This document shows, piece after piece, positions 46,575 to 58,700 of a stretch of DNA of 64,000 nt. The stretch comes from Arion vulgaris (Eukaryota > Mollusca > Gastropoda > Stylommatophora > Arionidae). Under the pieces are notes generated by a model, which saw only the letters and a program-made list of their open reading frames with translations, made no database searches and was not told the DNA's origin. A program made the translations under genes and the position numbers. The stretch is from NCBI GenBank assembly GCA_020796225.1, contig CM036759.1:65800590-65864589 (forward strand), read 5' to 3'. How positions within the stretch are numbered: the first letter of the stretch is position 1; every line of letters starts with the position of its first letter.

Positions 46575-47863
46575 CAGGGGACATATAGTTCAAACCATAC
46601 TCGCGTCACAGTTGTTAGTGAACTCGCTTGGCAAGGCTGGTGGTCTGGGTTCAGCTCCGGCAATGTGCGTGGAATTTTCCCGACCACGACGGCTCTCAGG
46701 TCGACCCAGCCTCAAATGGGTACCAGACATGCTCTGGGACGTAAAGGCGGCCGGCGTGATGCTGACCACATCACCCATTGTGTGCCGACGGTCAATGAAA
46801 ATACAGGCCTAACACTGTATTGACCTATATACCACAAGGTATGAAAGGGTTCCTTTACTTTTTTCTTTTATACTCGCGTCAGGGGACATATAGTCCAAAT
46901 AATACTCGCGTCAGGGGACATATAGTCCAAATAATACTCGCGTCAGGGGACATATAGTCCAAATAATACTCGCGTCAGGGGACATATAGTCCAAATAATA
47001 CTCGCGTCAGGGGACATATAGTCCAAACCATACTCGCGTCAGGGGACATATAGTTCAAACCATACTCGCGTCAGGGGACATATAGTTCAAACCATACTCG
47101 CGTCAGGGGACATATAGTTCAAACCATACTCGCGTCAGGGACATATAGTCAAACCATACTCGCGTCAGAGGACACATAGTTCAAACCATACTCGCGTCAG
47201 AGGACATATAGTTCAAACCATACTCGCGTCAGGGGACATATAGTTCAAACCATACTCGCGTCAGGGGACATATAGTCCAAACCATACTCGCGTCAGGGGA
47301 CATATAGTCCAAACCATGCTCGCGTCAGGGGACATATAGTCCAAACCATACTCGCGTCAGGGGACATATAGTTCAAACCATACTCGCGTCAGGGACATAT
47401 AGTCAAACCATGCTCGCGTCAGGGGACATATAGTCCAAACCATACTCGCGTCAGGGGACATATAGTCCAAACCATACTCGCGTCAGGGGACATATAGTCC
47501 AAACCATACTCGCGTCAGGGGACATATAGTCCAAACCATACTCGCGTCAGGGGACATATAGTCCAAACCATACTCGCGTCAGGGGACATATAGTTCAAAC
47601 CATACTCGCGTCAGGGGACATATAGTCCAAACCATGCTCGCGTCAGGGGACATATAGTCCAAACCATACTCGCGTCAGAGGACATATAGTCCAAACCATA
47701 CTCGCGTCAGGGGACATATAGTCCAAACCATACACGCGTCAGGGGACATATAGTCCAAACCATACTGCGTCAGGGGACATATAGTCCAAACCATACTCGC
47801 GTCAGGGGACATATAGTCCAAACCATACTCGCGTCAGGGGACATATAGTTCAAACCATACTCG
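46575..47863. repeat. 32-bp array, about 32 units, split by SINE D
   Basis: The unit is atactcgcgtcaggggacat plus atagtccaaacc, period 32. One unit lies left of the SINE insertion (46,575-46,608) and about 31 lie right of it (46,868-47,863). Variants are tagtcc/tagttc, aaataa/aaacca and gctcgcg/actcgcg. The array is bracketed by two copies of a longer segment (46,510-46,590 and 47,864-47,945). Confidence 0.9.
46600..46866 (+). mobile_element. tRNA-derived SINE family D, copy 2
   Basis: Blocks cagttgttagtgaactcgct, gggttcagctcc (B box region), acggctctcaggtcgaccca, ccacatcacccattgtgtgc and ggtcaatgaaaata match 33,257-33,480. It is inserted in the 32-bp array: atactcgcgtca occurs just before (46,597-46,608) and just after (46,869-46,880). 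Confidence 0.8.
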
Positions 47864-47945
47864 TGTACTTTCCCGACTTCAGTGGTACGTGTAGTTCTCA
47901 GAACTTCAAGTATAAATCTGTTGTCATGGGACATATAGTTCAACC

Positions 47946-48123
47946 ACTGTCCGTGAGCGTACCGGCAATTTCGGGTCCAAACCTTTTTCTTTTCTCTATA
48001 TCTGTTTTGCCCCACAACGTCTGGAGAAGAAAAGATTTCTAGAACGGATTTTGTGTGCGCTTCGTTAATAGAGTTTTACACCGGTTCGGTTACTTCTCAG
48101 ATACACCTTACGCGTGGCCGGCC
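47946..48123. other. Unassigned sequence
   Basis: Complex sequence between two arrays with no recognised element. It includes gccggcc at 48,117-48,123 directly before the 20-bp array. Confidence 0.5.
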
Positions 48124-49725
48124 TTTTGCTTTGTATACACTATATTTGCTTTGTATAGACTATATTTGCTTTGTATAGACTATATTTGCTTTGTATACAA
48201 TATATTTGCTTTGTATAGACTATATTTGCTTTGTATAGACTATATTTGCTTTGTATACAATATATTTGCTTTGTAAACACTATATTTGCTTTGTATACAC
48301 TATATTTGCTTTGTATACAATATATTTGCTTTGTATACACTATATTTGCTTTGTATGCACTATATTTGCTTTGTATACACTATATTTGCTTTGTAAACAC
48401 TATATTTGCTTTGTATACACTATATTTGCTTTGTATACAATATATTTGCTTTGTATACAATATATTTGCTTTGTATGCACTATATTTGCTTTGTATAGAC
48501 TATATTTGCTTTGTATACACTATATTTGCTTTGTATACACTATATTTGCTTTGTATACACTATATTTGCTTTGTATAGACTATATTTGCTTTGTATACAC
48601 TATATTTGCTTTGTATAGACTATATTTGCTTTGTATACACTATATTTGCTTTGTATAGACTATATTTGCTTTGTATACACTATATTTGCTTTGTATACAC
48701 TATATTTGCTTTGTATACACTATATTTGCTTTGTATAGACTATATTTGCTTTGTATGCACTATATTTGCTTTGTATACACTATATTTGCTTTGTAAACAC
48801 TATATTTGCTTTGTATAGACTATATTTGCTTTGTATAGACTATATTTGCTTTGTATACACTATATTTGCTTTGTATGCACTATATTTGCTTTGTATAGAC
48901 TATATTTGCTTTGTAAACACTATATTTGCTTTGTATAGACTATATTTGCTTTGTATACACTATATTTGCTTTGTATAGACTATATTTGCTTTGTATAGAC
49001 TATATTTGCTTTGTATACACTATATTTGCTTTGTATAGACTATATTTGCTTTGTATAGACTATATTTGCTTTGTATAGACTATATTTGCTTTGTATACAC
49101 TATATTTGCTTTGTATACACTATATTTGCTTTGTATAGACTATATTTGCTTTGTATACACTATATTTGCTTTGTATACACTATATTTGCTTTGTATACAC
49201 TATATTTGCTTTGTATAGACTATATTTGCTTTGTATACACTATATTTGCTTTGTATAGACTATATTTGCTTTGTATACACTATATTTGCTTTGTATAGAC
49301 TATATTTGCTTTGTATACACTATATTTGCTTTGTAAACACTATATTTGCTTTGTATAGACTATATTTGCTTTGTATAGACTATATTTGCTTTGTATACAC
49401 TATATTTGCTTTGTATAGACTATATTTGCTTTGTAAACACTATATTTGCTTTGTATAGACTATATTTGCTTTGTATACACTATATTTGCTTTGTATAGAC
49501 TATATTTGCTTTGTATAGACTATATTTGCTTTGTATACACTATATTTGCTTTGTATAGACTATATTTGCTTTGTATAGACTATATTTGCTTTGTATAGAC
49601 TATATTTGCTTTGTATACACTATATTTGCTTTGTATACACTATATTTGCTTTGTATAGACTATATTTGCTTTGTATACACTATATTTGCTTTGTATACAC
49701 TATATTTGCTTTGTATACAATATAT
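48124..49725. repeat. 20-bp array, 80 units, no indels
   Basis: Units of tttgctttgtatacactata keep exact 20-base phase for 1.6 kb. Variation is almost confined to the few bases after ttgta (tacac, tagac, tacaa, tgcac, aacac). Forward frames give hydrophobic 20-residue repeats such as YLLCIDYICFV; these are translation artefacts. Confidence 0.95.
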
Positions 49726-49727
49726 CG

Positions 49728-49890
49728 GTGCAGCATTGATCTTTGAGGCTGTTGGTAATCTGTTTTTGTGTGTCCGAACCATTTAATTTATTGTTTTTTA
49801 ATGAAGTGCAGTAATGATGTTGTACACACTTTTTTTCTGATGTCTTCATTTCTAAACCGGTCTCTTCTTGATAATCCCAGCATTATGTGT
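49728..49890 (-). mobile_element. LINE 3' end fragment
   Basis: Minus residues RNEDIRKKVCTTSLLHFI, then IKWFGHTKTDYQQPQRSMLH, are the RNEEIR and KWFGH landmarks of LINE C-termini. It stops exactly at the 20-bp array. The bases 49,891-50,054 are unassigned. Confidence 0.65.
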
Positions 49891-50054
49891 AATAAAAACC
49901 TCGTTATCCCATAAGTTCTATGACATGGGATAATTAGTGAAGATTCGATTTCCATATCTGATTTGCCACCACTTTCTGCACGTAGTGAGATCGTTCCTTC
50001 ACTAAATCTAAAGATATTCAGGTTAAATTATGGAATACTGTCTGGCATAGCTAA

Positions 50055-50200
50055 GTGGGCGTCTGTAGCTTAAGCTGTAGTGAGTTCGTTCACAACCCAA
50101 GTGTACCTGGTTCAAACTCCGCGGCGGGCAATTTGGAAGAAAATTTCATCGCATTGAATTTTATGAAAGGTAAACATAGACCTCACGGTTCAGAAAGCAA
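50055..50200 (+). mobile_element. tRNA-derived SINE family E, copy 1
   Basis: The head gtagcttaagctgtagtgag with B-box-like tggttcaaactcc is followed by gcggcgggcaatttggaaga. It matches 63,872-64,000. From 50,200 to 50,440 I see nothing recognisable. Confidence 0.7.
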
Positions 50201-50439
50201 TGACAAACTACTGAACGCATGTGGTGCCTAGAAAATTGATGACTCGTTTACTGTGGTTGATTGATACGTCCTGTAAAGGATATGCCACGATTTTCATTTC
50301 ATAGCATTTTAGAATTGGAGCCCATCTCGTCGGATAATTAGAGCTCGTTTCAGTACCAGGGCTGCTGAGATAAATAAAATGGGACGAATTCAGGAGAAGT
50401 GACGATATCAGAGAAATGTCTGATCCACCCACTAGTAAC

Positions 50440-50905
50440 AATTATTACTAAGAAAGAGAAGATGGAGATATGTTGGGCATACATTGAGAAGAAATGATAT
50501 AACAATACCAAAGCGGGCATTCGAGGAGCGTTTTGCGGAAAGGATTAGGGTGCGGCTCAGGCCAATAATATTTTTCTGTTGTGGGCATAAAAAAACACCT
50601 AACCTGAACAGCTTCGCAGCGACTGCACTAGCCATGCGACCATTAAATTCCTCAGGCTCTCGTCCCACCTGTCCAACACCGCCCTAAACAGCGGTACTAC
50701 AGGCAGTAACGACAGTTTAAAGCAGGCACTGAAATGAGAGGCAAAGGGTTAAAGAAAGAGAAAACGCCGTAGGGAGACCCTGTAAGGGATGAGAGACGCA
50801 ACAAATATCGAACTCAATTCCAAGGAAGAGATTGAACGAGTTGTCGAGGACAGAGCGATATGGATAAATTACTTGCAGACCCTATGTAACGTATAAAGGT
50901 ACAAG
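50440..50905 (+). mobile_element. LINE 3' end fragment, interrupted
   Basis: RERWRYVGHTLRRNDITIPK (50,448-50,510) leads into RAFEERF. After about 190 foreign-looking bases the family resumes with aggcaaagggttaaagaaag and RDATNIELNSKEEIERVV then EDRAIWINYLQTLCNV. It is the same family as 34,505-34,690. The intervening bases (50,545-50,735) are unassigned. Confidence 0.7.
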
Positions 50906-51094
50906 ATAAATATATATATATGATATACTACATGTACTACAACAGTTAACACAACTGTTGTCACATAAAGAAATACCGCTAACAACAAACTAAAGCAAAT
51001 CTTATATGACCAATTTTCTGGCCAACACTATGTTGCCAGTCTCAAACATGGCCAATAACAGCAGCTAATGAGCGGACAATTATATCATAACGAC

Positions 51095-51360
51095 AGAGAT
51101 GAGGTGTCGTAGAAGAGATGCAATAAAAGATAATATTAGAAATGAAGAAATCAGAAGAAAACTAGATGTGACACTAGTCATGGAATTCGTAAAAGAACAG
51201 ATTAAATGATTTGGACATCTGACAAGAATGCCATGGTATCGTCTACCACAGAGAGCCACACAGAAAAAGTGTAGCGAGTGCAGAGCAAGAGGAAGACCAC
51301 GCAAAAACAGGAGCGATGGCATCAAGAACATCCTTGAGAAAATAAAAAACATCTTATAAA
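51095..51360 (+). mobile_element. LINE 3' end fragment
   Basis: RRRDAIKDNIRNEEIRRKLD, VKEQIK, FGHLTRMPWYRLPQRATQKK and RARGRPRKNRSDGIKNILEK appear in order with one stop. The terminal block GRPRKNRSDGIKNI is notable because the 48-bp satellite at 52.8-58.1 kb carries a similar string. The tail region near 51,450 has aaaagaagaagaagcg. 51,361-52,100 is otherwise unassigned. Confidence 0.75.
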
Positions 51361-52104
51361 GTATATTAGAACAAGCACACATACACCACCTCATTAACCA
51401 GTCTCCCCCTCCCCAACTCCCAACACTTCTATAAAGAAGTAAATGGTGGAAAAGAAGAAGAAGCGCATAGGGAACTAAAAAAAGAAGTAGGTTTGATGGA
51501 AACAAAAACAAAAAGTATGTCTGATGGAACAAAAACAAACACCTCATATAATCAATACTATCTCTTGGGTTTTACTGTTATGACTGTTGCCTTCGTCTGA
51601 TGCTGTATTGCTGGTATTTAGAGACTCATTGTTTGCTCCTTCCGACTTTGTTCTCCATAAAACATAAACGCTTCTACCATGCGCTAAAGAGGAGTGTAGA
51701 ACTGTGCCCTGGAGTATCATTAAATTTGGTAATGTTAAGGTCATGAGGAAACTGTCGCCCAGAAGTCGCGTAAATCATCAAACCATGCAATTGGCTTCTG
51801 CTGAAGCGCTTAACAAATGTGAGTTTTGAACTCTGCACTTTCCTATCGTGTGCACATCAAATCCAGAGAATTAATTATCAATTCATAGTAACGGAATTAA
51901 TAAGCATGTTTGTGGCTATAGCTTTTAACTCTTTCGATAACGTGGACGTTTTCCAGGGTCTGACCACAATTGTTTGTTCATACCATAATTGTCATCACAC
52001 AGACGTTTTGTGTTTACATTCGCTAGGTGATCGCCTCTCGTTTCAAAGCTACTTGGTTTGCTCCCTCGTAGAGCCATCCATATATTTTTCCATAAATCCC
52101 TGAT
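51361..52104. other. Unassigned sequence
   Basis: Mixed composition, no arrays. Short ORFs only, none with recognisable pattern. Confidence 0.45.
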
Positions 52105-52255
52105 CCCAGTGCAGGTGAGATCAAGTTCCTAGTTCTATCGGAGACGGACGATAAAACATAGGTCCCGTGTTCAAGATGAGCATGTAATAGAAACCTTGTC
52201 AGTTCCAAAATCGAGAAGAGCATGCTGGAAAGCCCTGCCCGGGAAAAATTCATTA
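52105..52255 (+). mobile_element. Dispersed repeat F, copy 2
   Basis: Blocks gttcctagttctatcggaga, cggacgataaaacatagg, cccgtgttcaagatgagc and aaaccttgtcagttcc align with 41,370-41,455. 52,256-52,469 shows nothing further. Confidence 0.5.
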
Positions 52256-52469
52256 GAAAAGATTTAAAACTAAATTCCTACAAAAATATCTTTACCATCT
52301 TCAAAATTACACCGGGATCGTTGCCGGCGCCACAGAGTTCGCGCACTGGCAGCTGAGATCTGTATGTGTGAGAAAGAGATTGGAGCACACATGGTTAATC
52401 TCCAAAATGCAATGATGATTGTCCTATCAATCAAACAATCAAACGTCTACAACAGAGAGCTACACTGAA

Positions 52470-52803
52470 CAAAATACAGATCAAGAAAATGTACAGAGTA
52501 TAGAGCAAGAGAAAGTACAAAGTACAGAACAATATAAAGTACAGAGTACAGAGCAAGAGAAAGTACAGAGTACAGAGCAAGAAAATGTACAGAGTACAGA
52601 GCAAGAGAAAGTACAGAGTACAGGGCAAGAAAATGTACAGAGTACAGAGCAAGAGAAAGTACAGAGTACAGGGCAAGAAAATGTACAGAGTACAGAGCAA
52701 GAGAAAGTACATAGTACAGAGCAAGAGAAAGTACAGAGTACAGAGCAAGAGAAAGTACAGCGTACAGAGCAAGAGAAAGTACAGAGTACAGAGCAAGAAA
52801 AAG
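52470..52803. repeat. 24-bp minisatellite, about 14 units
   Basis: The unit is gtacagagtacagagcaaga plus gaaa, with an alternating gaaaat/gagaaa and gagc/gggc spelling that gives partial 48-bp order. Being a multiple of three, it keeps the STEQEKVQ frame open. It passes directly into the 48-bp array. Confidence 0.9.
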
Positions 52804-52813
52804 ATCACGCAAA

Positions 52814-55800
52814 CGATCGAGCGACGGCATCAAGAACAGCCGTAATGAAATACGATCGAGCGACGGCATGAAGAAGAAGAAGAACAGCCGTAATGAAATA
52901 CAATCGAGCGACGGCATGAAGAATAAGAAGAACAGCCGTAATGAAATACGATCGAGCGACGGCATGAAGAAGAAGAAGAACAGCCGTAATGAAATACAAT
53001 CGAGCGACGGCATGAAGAAGAAGAAGAACAGCCGTAATGAAATACAATCGAGCGACGGCATGAAGAAGAAGAAGAACAGCCGTAATGAAATACAGAGCGA
53101 CGCATGAAGAAGAAGAAGAACAGCCGTAATGAAAACGAGCGACGGAAGAAGAAGAAGAAGAACAGCCGTAATGAAATACGACAGGCGACGGCATGAAGAA
53201 GAAGAGAACAGCCGTAATAAATACATCGAGCGACGGCAGAAGAAGAAGAAGAACAGCCGTAATGAAATACGATCGAGCGACGGCATGAAGAAGAAGAAGA
53301 ACAGCCGTAATGAAATACTATCGAGCGACGCAGAAGAAGAAGAAGAACAGCCATGGAAATAGATCGAGCGACGACATGAAGAAGAAGAAAGCCGATAGAA
53401 ATACAATCGAGCGACGGCAGAAGAAGAAGAACAGCCGTAATGAAATACATCGAGACGATGAAGAAGAAGAAGAACAGCCGTAATGAAATACAATCGAGCG
53501 ACGGCATGAAGAAGAAGAAGAACAGCCGTAATGAAATACAATCGAGCGACGGCATGAAGAAGAAGAAGAACAGCCGTAATGAAATACAATCGACGACGAT
53601 GAAGAAAAGAAAACAGCCTAATGAAATACAATCGAGCGACGGCAGAAGAAGAAGAACAGCCGTAATGAAATACAATCGAGCGACGGCATGAAGAAGAAGA
53701 AGAACAGCCGTAATGAAATACAATCGAGCGACGGCATGAAGAAGAAGAAGAACAGCCAAGAAATCACGAGGACGCATGAAGAAGAAGAACAGCCTAATAA
53801 ATCAACGAGCGAGAGAAAAAAAACAGCGATGAAATATCGAGCACGCATGAAGAAGAAGAACACAAGAAATAAACAGCGAGGATGAAGAAGAAAAGAAAGC
53901 AGAATACATCGAGCGACGGCATGAAGAAGAAGAAGAACAGCCGTAATGAATACATGGCGAGGAGAAGAGAAGAACAGCCGTAATGAAATCACGAGAAGAG
54001 AAGAAAAGCCGTAATGAAATCCGAGCATGAAAAAGGAAAGAAAAAACAAAAAAACGCAAAGAACAGCAAAAAAAGAAGCCTAAATCAGACGGCATGAAGA
54101 AAAGCCTAAATTCGGGACGGCATGAGAAGAGAAGAACGCTGAAATCAACGAGGAAAGAAGAAGAAAGAATAATCAGGCAAAGAAGAAGAAAACCAATAAA
54201 TACATGAGCGAGGAGAAGAAGAAGAACATATGAAATACACGAGCGGCATGAAGAAGAAGAACAGCCGTAATGAATCATCGAGCAGCAGAGAGAAGGAAGC
54301 CGTAAAGAAATAACGGACGCAGAAGAAGAAGAAGCGAAAATAACGACAGAAGAAAGAAGAAAACAATGGAAGATGAAGAGAAGAAGAAGAAGAAACATGA
54401 TCGACGGAGAGAAGAAGAAGAGAAACTAGAACGAGGCAGGAAGAAGAAGAACAGCCGTAAAATCGAGCGACGGATGAGAAGAAAGAAGAAAAACAGCCGA
54501 ATGAAAAAAGAGGACGGCGAAGAAGAAAAGAACAGCCGAATAAAAGAAGAGCAGAAGAAAAGAAGCGGCAAAGAAAAAGAACGAGAAATAAGAAGAGGCG
54601 CTAAGAAAAGAACGCGAGAAAAAAGAGAAAGAAGAAAAACAGCCAGAAAAGAAGAACGGCGAAGAAAACGATGAACGCGCAGAAGAAAAGAACAGCCGTA
54701 ATGAATCACACGGCAGAAGAAAAGAAAGAAACCGATAACGACGGCGAGAAGAAGAAGAACAGCCGTAATAGAAATAGAGAGAGCCTAGAAATAACAGCCT
54801 AAATAGATCACGAACGGCAAGAGAAGAGAACAGCCTAATGAAATACATCGCGACGGCAGAAGAAGAAGAACAGCCAATGAAATACACGAGCGCATGAAGA
54901 AGAAAGAAAGCTAATGAAAACATGAGGACGCAAGAAGAAAAAACAGCCGAATGAAAAAAGACACGAAAAAAGAGACGCGAAGAAAGCACCAGAAAAACGA
55001 GCGACGGCTGAAGAAAAGAAGAACAGCCGTAATGAAATACATCGAGCGACGGCATAGAAGAAGAAGAACAGCCGTAATGAAATACATCGAGCGACGGCAT
55101 GAAGAAGAAGAGAACAGCCGTAATGAAATACAATCGAGCGACGGCATGAAGAAGAAGAAGAACAGCCGTAATGAAATACATCGAGGACGGCATGAAGAAA
55201 GAAGAACAGCCGTAATGAAATACATCGAGCGACGGCATGAAGAAGAAGAAGAACAGCCGTAATGAAATACAATCGAGCGACGGCATGAAGAAGAAGAAGA
55301 ACAGCCGTAATGAAATACAATCGAGCGACGGCATGAAGAAGAAGAAGAACAGCGAATGAAATCTCGGCACGGCATGAAGAAGAAGAAAGCCGTAATGAAA
55401 TAATCGGCGACGGCATGAAGAAGAAGAAGAAAGCCAATGAAATACATCGACGACTAAGAAGAAGAAGAAACCGTAATGAAATACACAGGCGGCTGAAGAA
55501 GAAGAACAGCCGTAATGAAATACATCGGCGACGGCATGAAGAAGAAGCCCGTAATGAAACACGGCGACGGCAGAAGAAGAAGAAGAAAGCAATAAATGAC
55601 GACGGCTGAAGAAGAAGAAGAACAGCCTAATAAATACAATCGGCGACGGCATGAGAAGAAGAACGCCAAAAATCATGAGCGCGCAGAGAAGAAAACGTAT
55701 GAATACCCGACGGCATGAAAAGAAGAACACGTAAAAATACATACGACGATGAAGAAGCACCATGTCAATCGAGACGGCATGAAGAAAAAAGCCAATGAAA

Positions 55801-58083
55801 TACAATCGAGCGACGCATGAAGAAGAGAACAGCCTGGCGTAAGAAATGAACATGACGGCATGAAGAAGAACAGCCAGAAATACATCGACGACGAGAAGAA
55901 GAAGAAAACACTAATGAAATACATCGAGCGACGGCATGAAGAAGAAGAAGAAAGCAATGAACATCAGCCGGCAAGAAAAAAGAACAGCGTAAAAAACATC
56001 GAGCGACGGCAAGAAAAAAGAAGCAAAATGGGACGAGAAAGAAGGAAGAAAATCAGCGACGCATGAAGAAAAAGAACAGCCGAATGAAATACACGAGCGC
56101 GGCAGAAGAAGAAAAGAACAGCCGTATGAAAAACGAGCGGCAGAAGAAAGAAGCCGTAATGAACATCGAGCGACGGCATGAAGAAGAAGAACGCCATGAA
56201 AACATCGACGAAGAAGAAGAAGAACAGCCGTAATGAAATACGATCGAGCAGAGAAGAAGAAGAACAGCCGTAATGAATACATCGAGCGACGGCATGAAGA
56301 AGAAGAAGAACAGCCGTAATGAAATACAATCGAGCGACGGCATGAAGAAGAAGAAGAACAGCCGTAATGAAATACAATCGAGCGACGGCATGAAGAAGAA
56401 GAAGAACAGCCGTAATGAAATACAATCGAGCGACGGCATGAAGAAGAAGAAGAACAGCCGTAATGAAAACACGACGACGGCATGAAGAAGAAAGAACACG
56501 TAATGAAATACAATCGAGCGACGGCATAAGAAAGAACAGCCGTAATGAAATACGATCAGCACGATGAAGAAGAAAAGAACACCAAGAAATACATCGAGCG
56601 ACGCAAAGAAGAAGCGCCAAGAATACAATCAGCCCTAAAAGAAGAAGAAAGCCGATGAAACAATCACGAGCATGAAAAGAACAGCCATGAAAACAATCAG
56701 GACGCTGAAGAAGAAGAAGAACAGCCGTAATAAATACATCGAGCGACGGCATGAAGAAGAAGAACAGCCGTAATGAATACAATCGGCGACAGAGAAGAAG
56801 AAGAAAGGTAATGAAATCAGACAGAAGAGAAGAACAGCCGAATGAAATACATCGAGCGACGCAGAAGAAGAAGAACAGCCGTAATGAAATACATGAGAGA
56901 AAACGCATAGAAGAAGAAGAACAGTAATGAATACATCGAGCGCGGCAGAAGAGAAACGCAATAATACGTCGACGACGCAAGAAGAAGAAGAACAGCCAGA
57001 ATACGATCGACGACGCGAAAGAACACGTAATGAAAACATCGACGAGGCAGAAGAAGAAAGCCGTAATGAAATACGAGACGGCAGAAGAAGAAGAGCCGTA
57101 ATGAAATACATGAGCGACGGAGAAAAGAAGAAACGTAATGAAATACATCGCGACGGCATGAAGAAGAGAACAGCGTAATGAAAACATCGGACGCATGAAG
57201 AAGAAGAAGAACAGCCGTAATGAATACAATACGACGCGAAGAAGAAGAAACAGCCGTAATGTACAATCGAGGACGGCAAAGAAAGAAGAACCGTATGAAA
57301 TACATCGGCGACGGCAGAAGAAGAAGAACGCGAAACATGAGACATGAAGAAAAGAAGAAACAGCGTAATGAAATACGATCGAGCGACGGCATGAAGAAAA
57401 GAAGAACAGCCGTAATGAAATCAATCGAGCGACGGCGAAGAAGAAGAAGAACAGCCGTAATGAAATACATCGAGCGACGGCATGAAGAAGAAGAAGAACA
57501 GCCGTAATGAAATACGATCGAGCGACGGCATGAAGAAGAAGAACAGCCGTAATGAAATACGATCGAGCGACGGCATGAAGAAGAAGAAGAACAGCCGTAA
57601 TGAAATACGATCGAGCGACGGCATGAAGAAGAAGAAGAACAGCCGTAATGAAATACGATCGAGCGACGGCATGAAGAAGAAGAAGAACAGCCGTAATGAA
57701 ATACGATCGAGCGACGGCATGAAGAAGAAGAAGAACAGCCGTAATGAAATACGATCGAGCGACGGCATGAAGAAGAAGAAGAACAGCCGTAATGAAATAC
57801 AATCGAGCGACGGCATGAAGAAGAAGAAGAACAGCCGTAATGAAATACGATCGAGCGACGGCATGAAGAAGAAGAAGAACAGCCGTAATGAAATACAATC
57901 GAGCGACGGCAAGAAGAAGAAGAACAGCCGTAATGAAATACAATCGAGCGACGGCATGAAGAAGAAGAAGAACAGCCGTAATGAAATACAATCGAGCGAC
58001 GGCATGAAGAAGAAGAAGAACAGCCGTAATGAAATACAATCGAGCGACGGCATGAAGAAGAAGAAGAACAGCCGTAATGAAAT
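52814..58083. repeat. 48-bp GAA-rich satellite, about 110 units
   Basis: The unit is cgatcgagcgacggcatgaa plus gaagaagaagaacagccgta and atgaaata, period 48. The forward frame encodes RSSDGMKKKKNSRNEI and the reverse ISLRLFFFFFMPSLDR. The first unit reads ggcatcaagaacagc, without the GAA run, and resembles the SDGIKNI block of the LINE at 51,286-51,345. Units at both edges are nearly perfect, whereas units in 53.3-57.4 kb are riddled with one- to five-base deletions. The very long minus ORFs (up to 723 codons) are frame-hopping products of this array. Confidence 0.95.
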
Positions 58084-58119
58084 CAATTGAATAACAGTTT
58101 ACACAGTTTCTTTGAATAA

Positions 58120-58700
58120 TCACACACACACACACAAGATCTCTACTCGTCTCTCTCGTCTACTCTCGTCTATACCGGTTGTTACAATGCGTTCTAACCC
58201 TCCCCTTCTAATCACATGCCCTAAAAATGATGACTGCCTCTTTCTTATGTTGATGATAAGCTTTCTCTGTGTCTTGATCTCATTCAACACAACATTGGTC
58301 ATTTTAACAGTCCATGGGATTCTCATCATTCTTCTGTAAAACCACATCTCTTTGGACCTCAAAGATTTTTCTATCTATTTGTTCATTGTCAATGACTCGC
58401 ATCCGTATGTCAGTATTATTTCTATGTAGCATTGGATAACTCTCACTCTGATCTCAATTGACAATGACTTGTTGCATATAATGTTTTTCATTTTCTGGAA
58501 CGATACTTTCGCCTGCCATATTCTGCTCTTTATTTCTGATCTACATCTTCCATCCGATGTTACCAGGACTCTGATGTCCATGTTTATTATTGTCCATGAC
58601 TCGCTTCTGTATGTCAGTATTGGTTCTATGTAGCACTGTATATCTCTCATATCAATACACAGATAGCCACAACTAAAGATAAACGTGGCTTCCATAAAAT
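58120..58700 (-). mobile_element. LINE 3' end fragment with internal duplication
   Basis: The minus strand from 58,700 reads MRDIQCYIEPILTYRSESWT, SDGRCRSEIKSRIWQAKV, SFQKMKNIICNKSLSIEIR, VIQCYIEIILTYGCESLT, then MWFYRRMMRIPWT, RKRQSSFLGHVIRRGGLERI. All of these are standard C-terminal LINE landmarks. The QCYIE-ILTY-ES block occurs twice (58,592-58,650 and 58,385-58,440), an internal duplication. Stops separate the parts. Confidence 0.85.

Noticed and set aside
48124..49725. Hydrophobic ORFs suggesting small membrane proteins
   Set aside because: They are the three frames of a 20-bp repeat and lack any start or splice logic.
52431..53631. 394-codon minus ORF as a membrane protein
   Set aside because: It joins the 24-bp and 48-bp arrays in one frame and is wholly repeat-derived.
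55964..58135. A 723-codon minus-strand ORF rich in LLLLHAV and FFFFF
   Set aside because: It is translation of the GAA satellite in changing frames. Homopolymer-like hydrophobic runs come from ttcttcttc.
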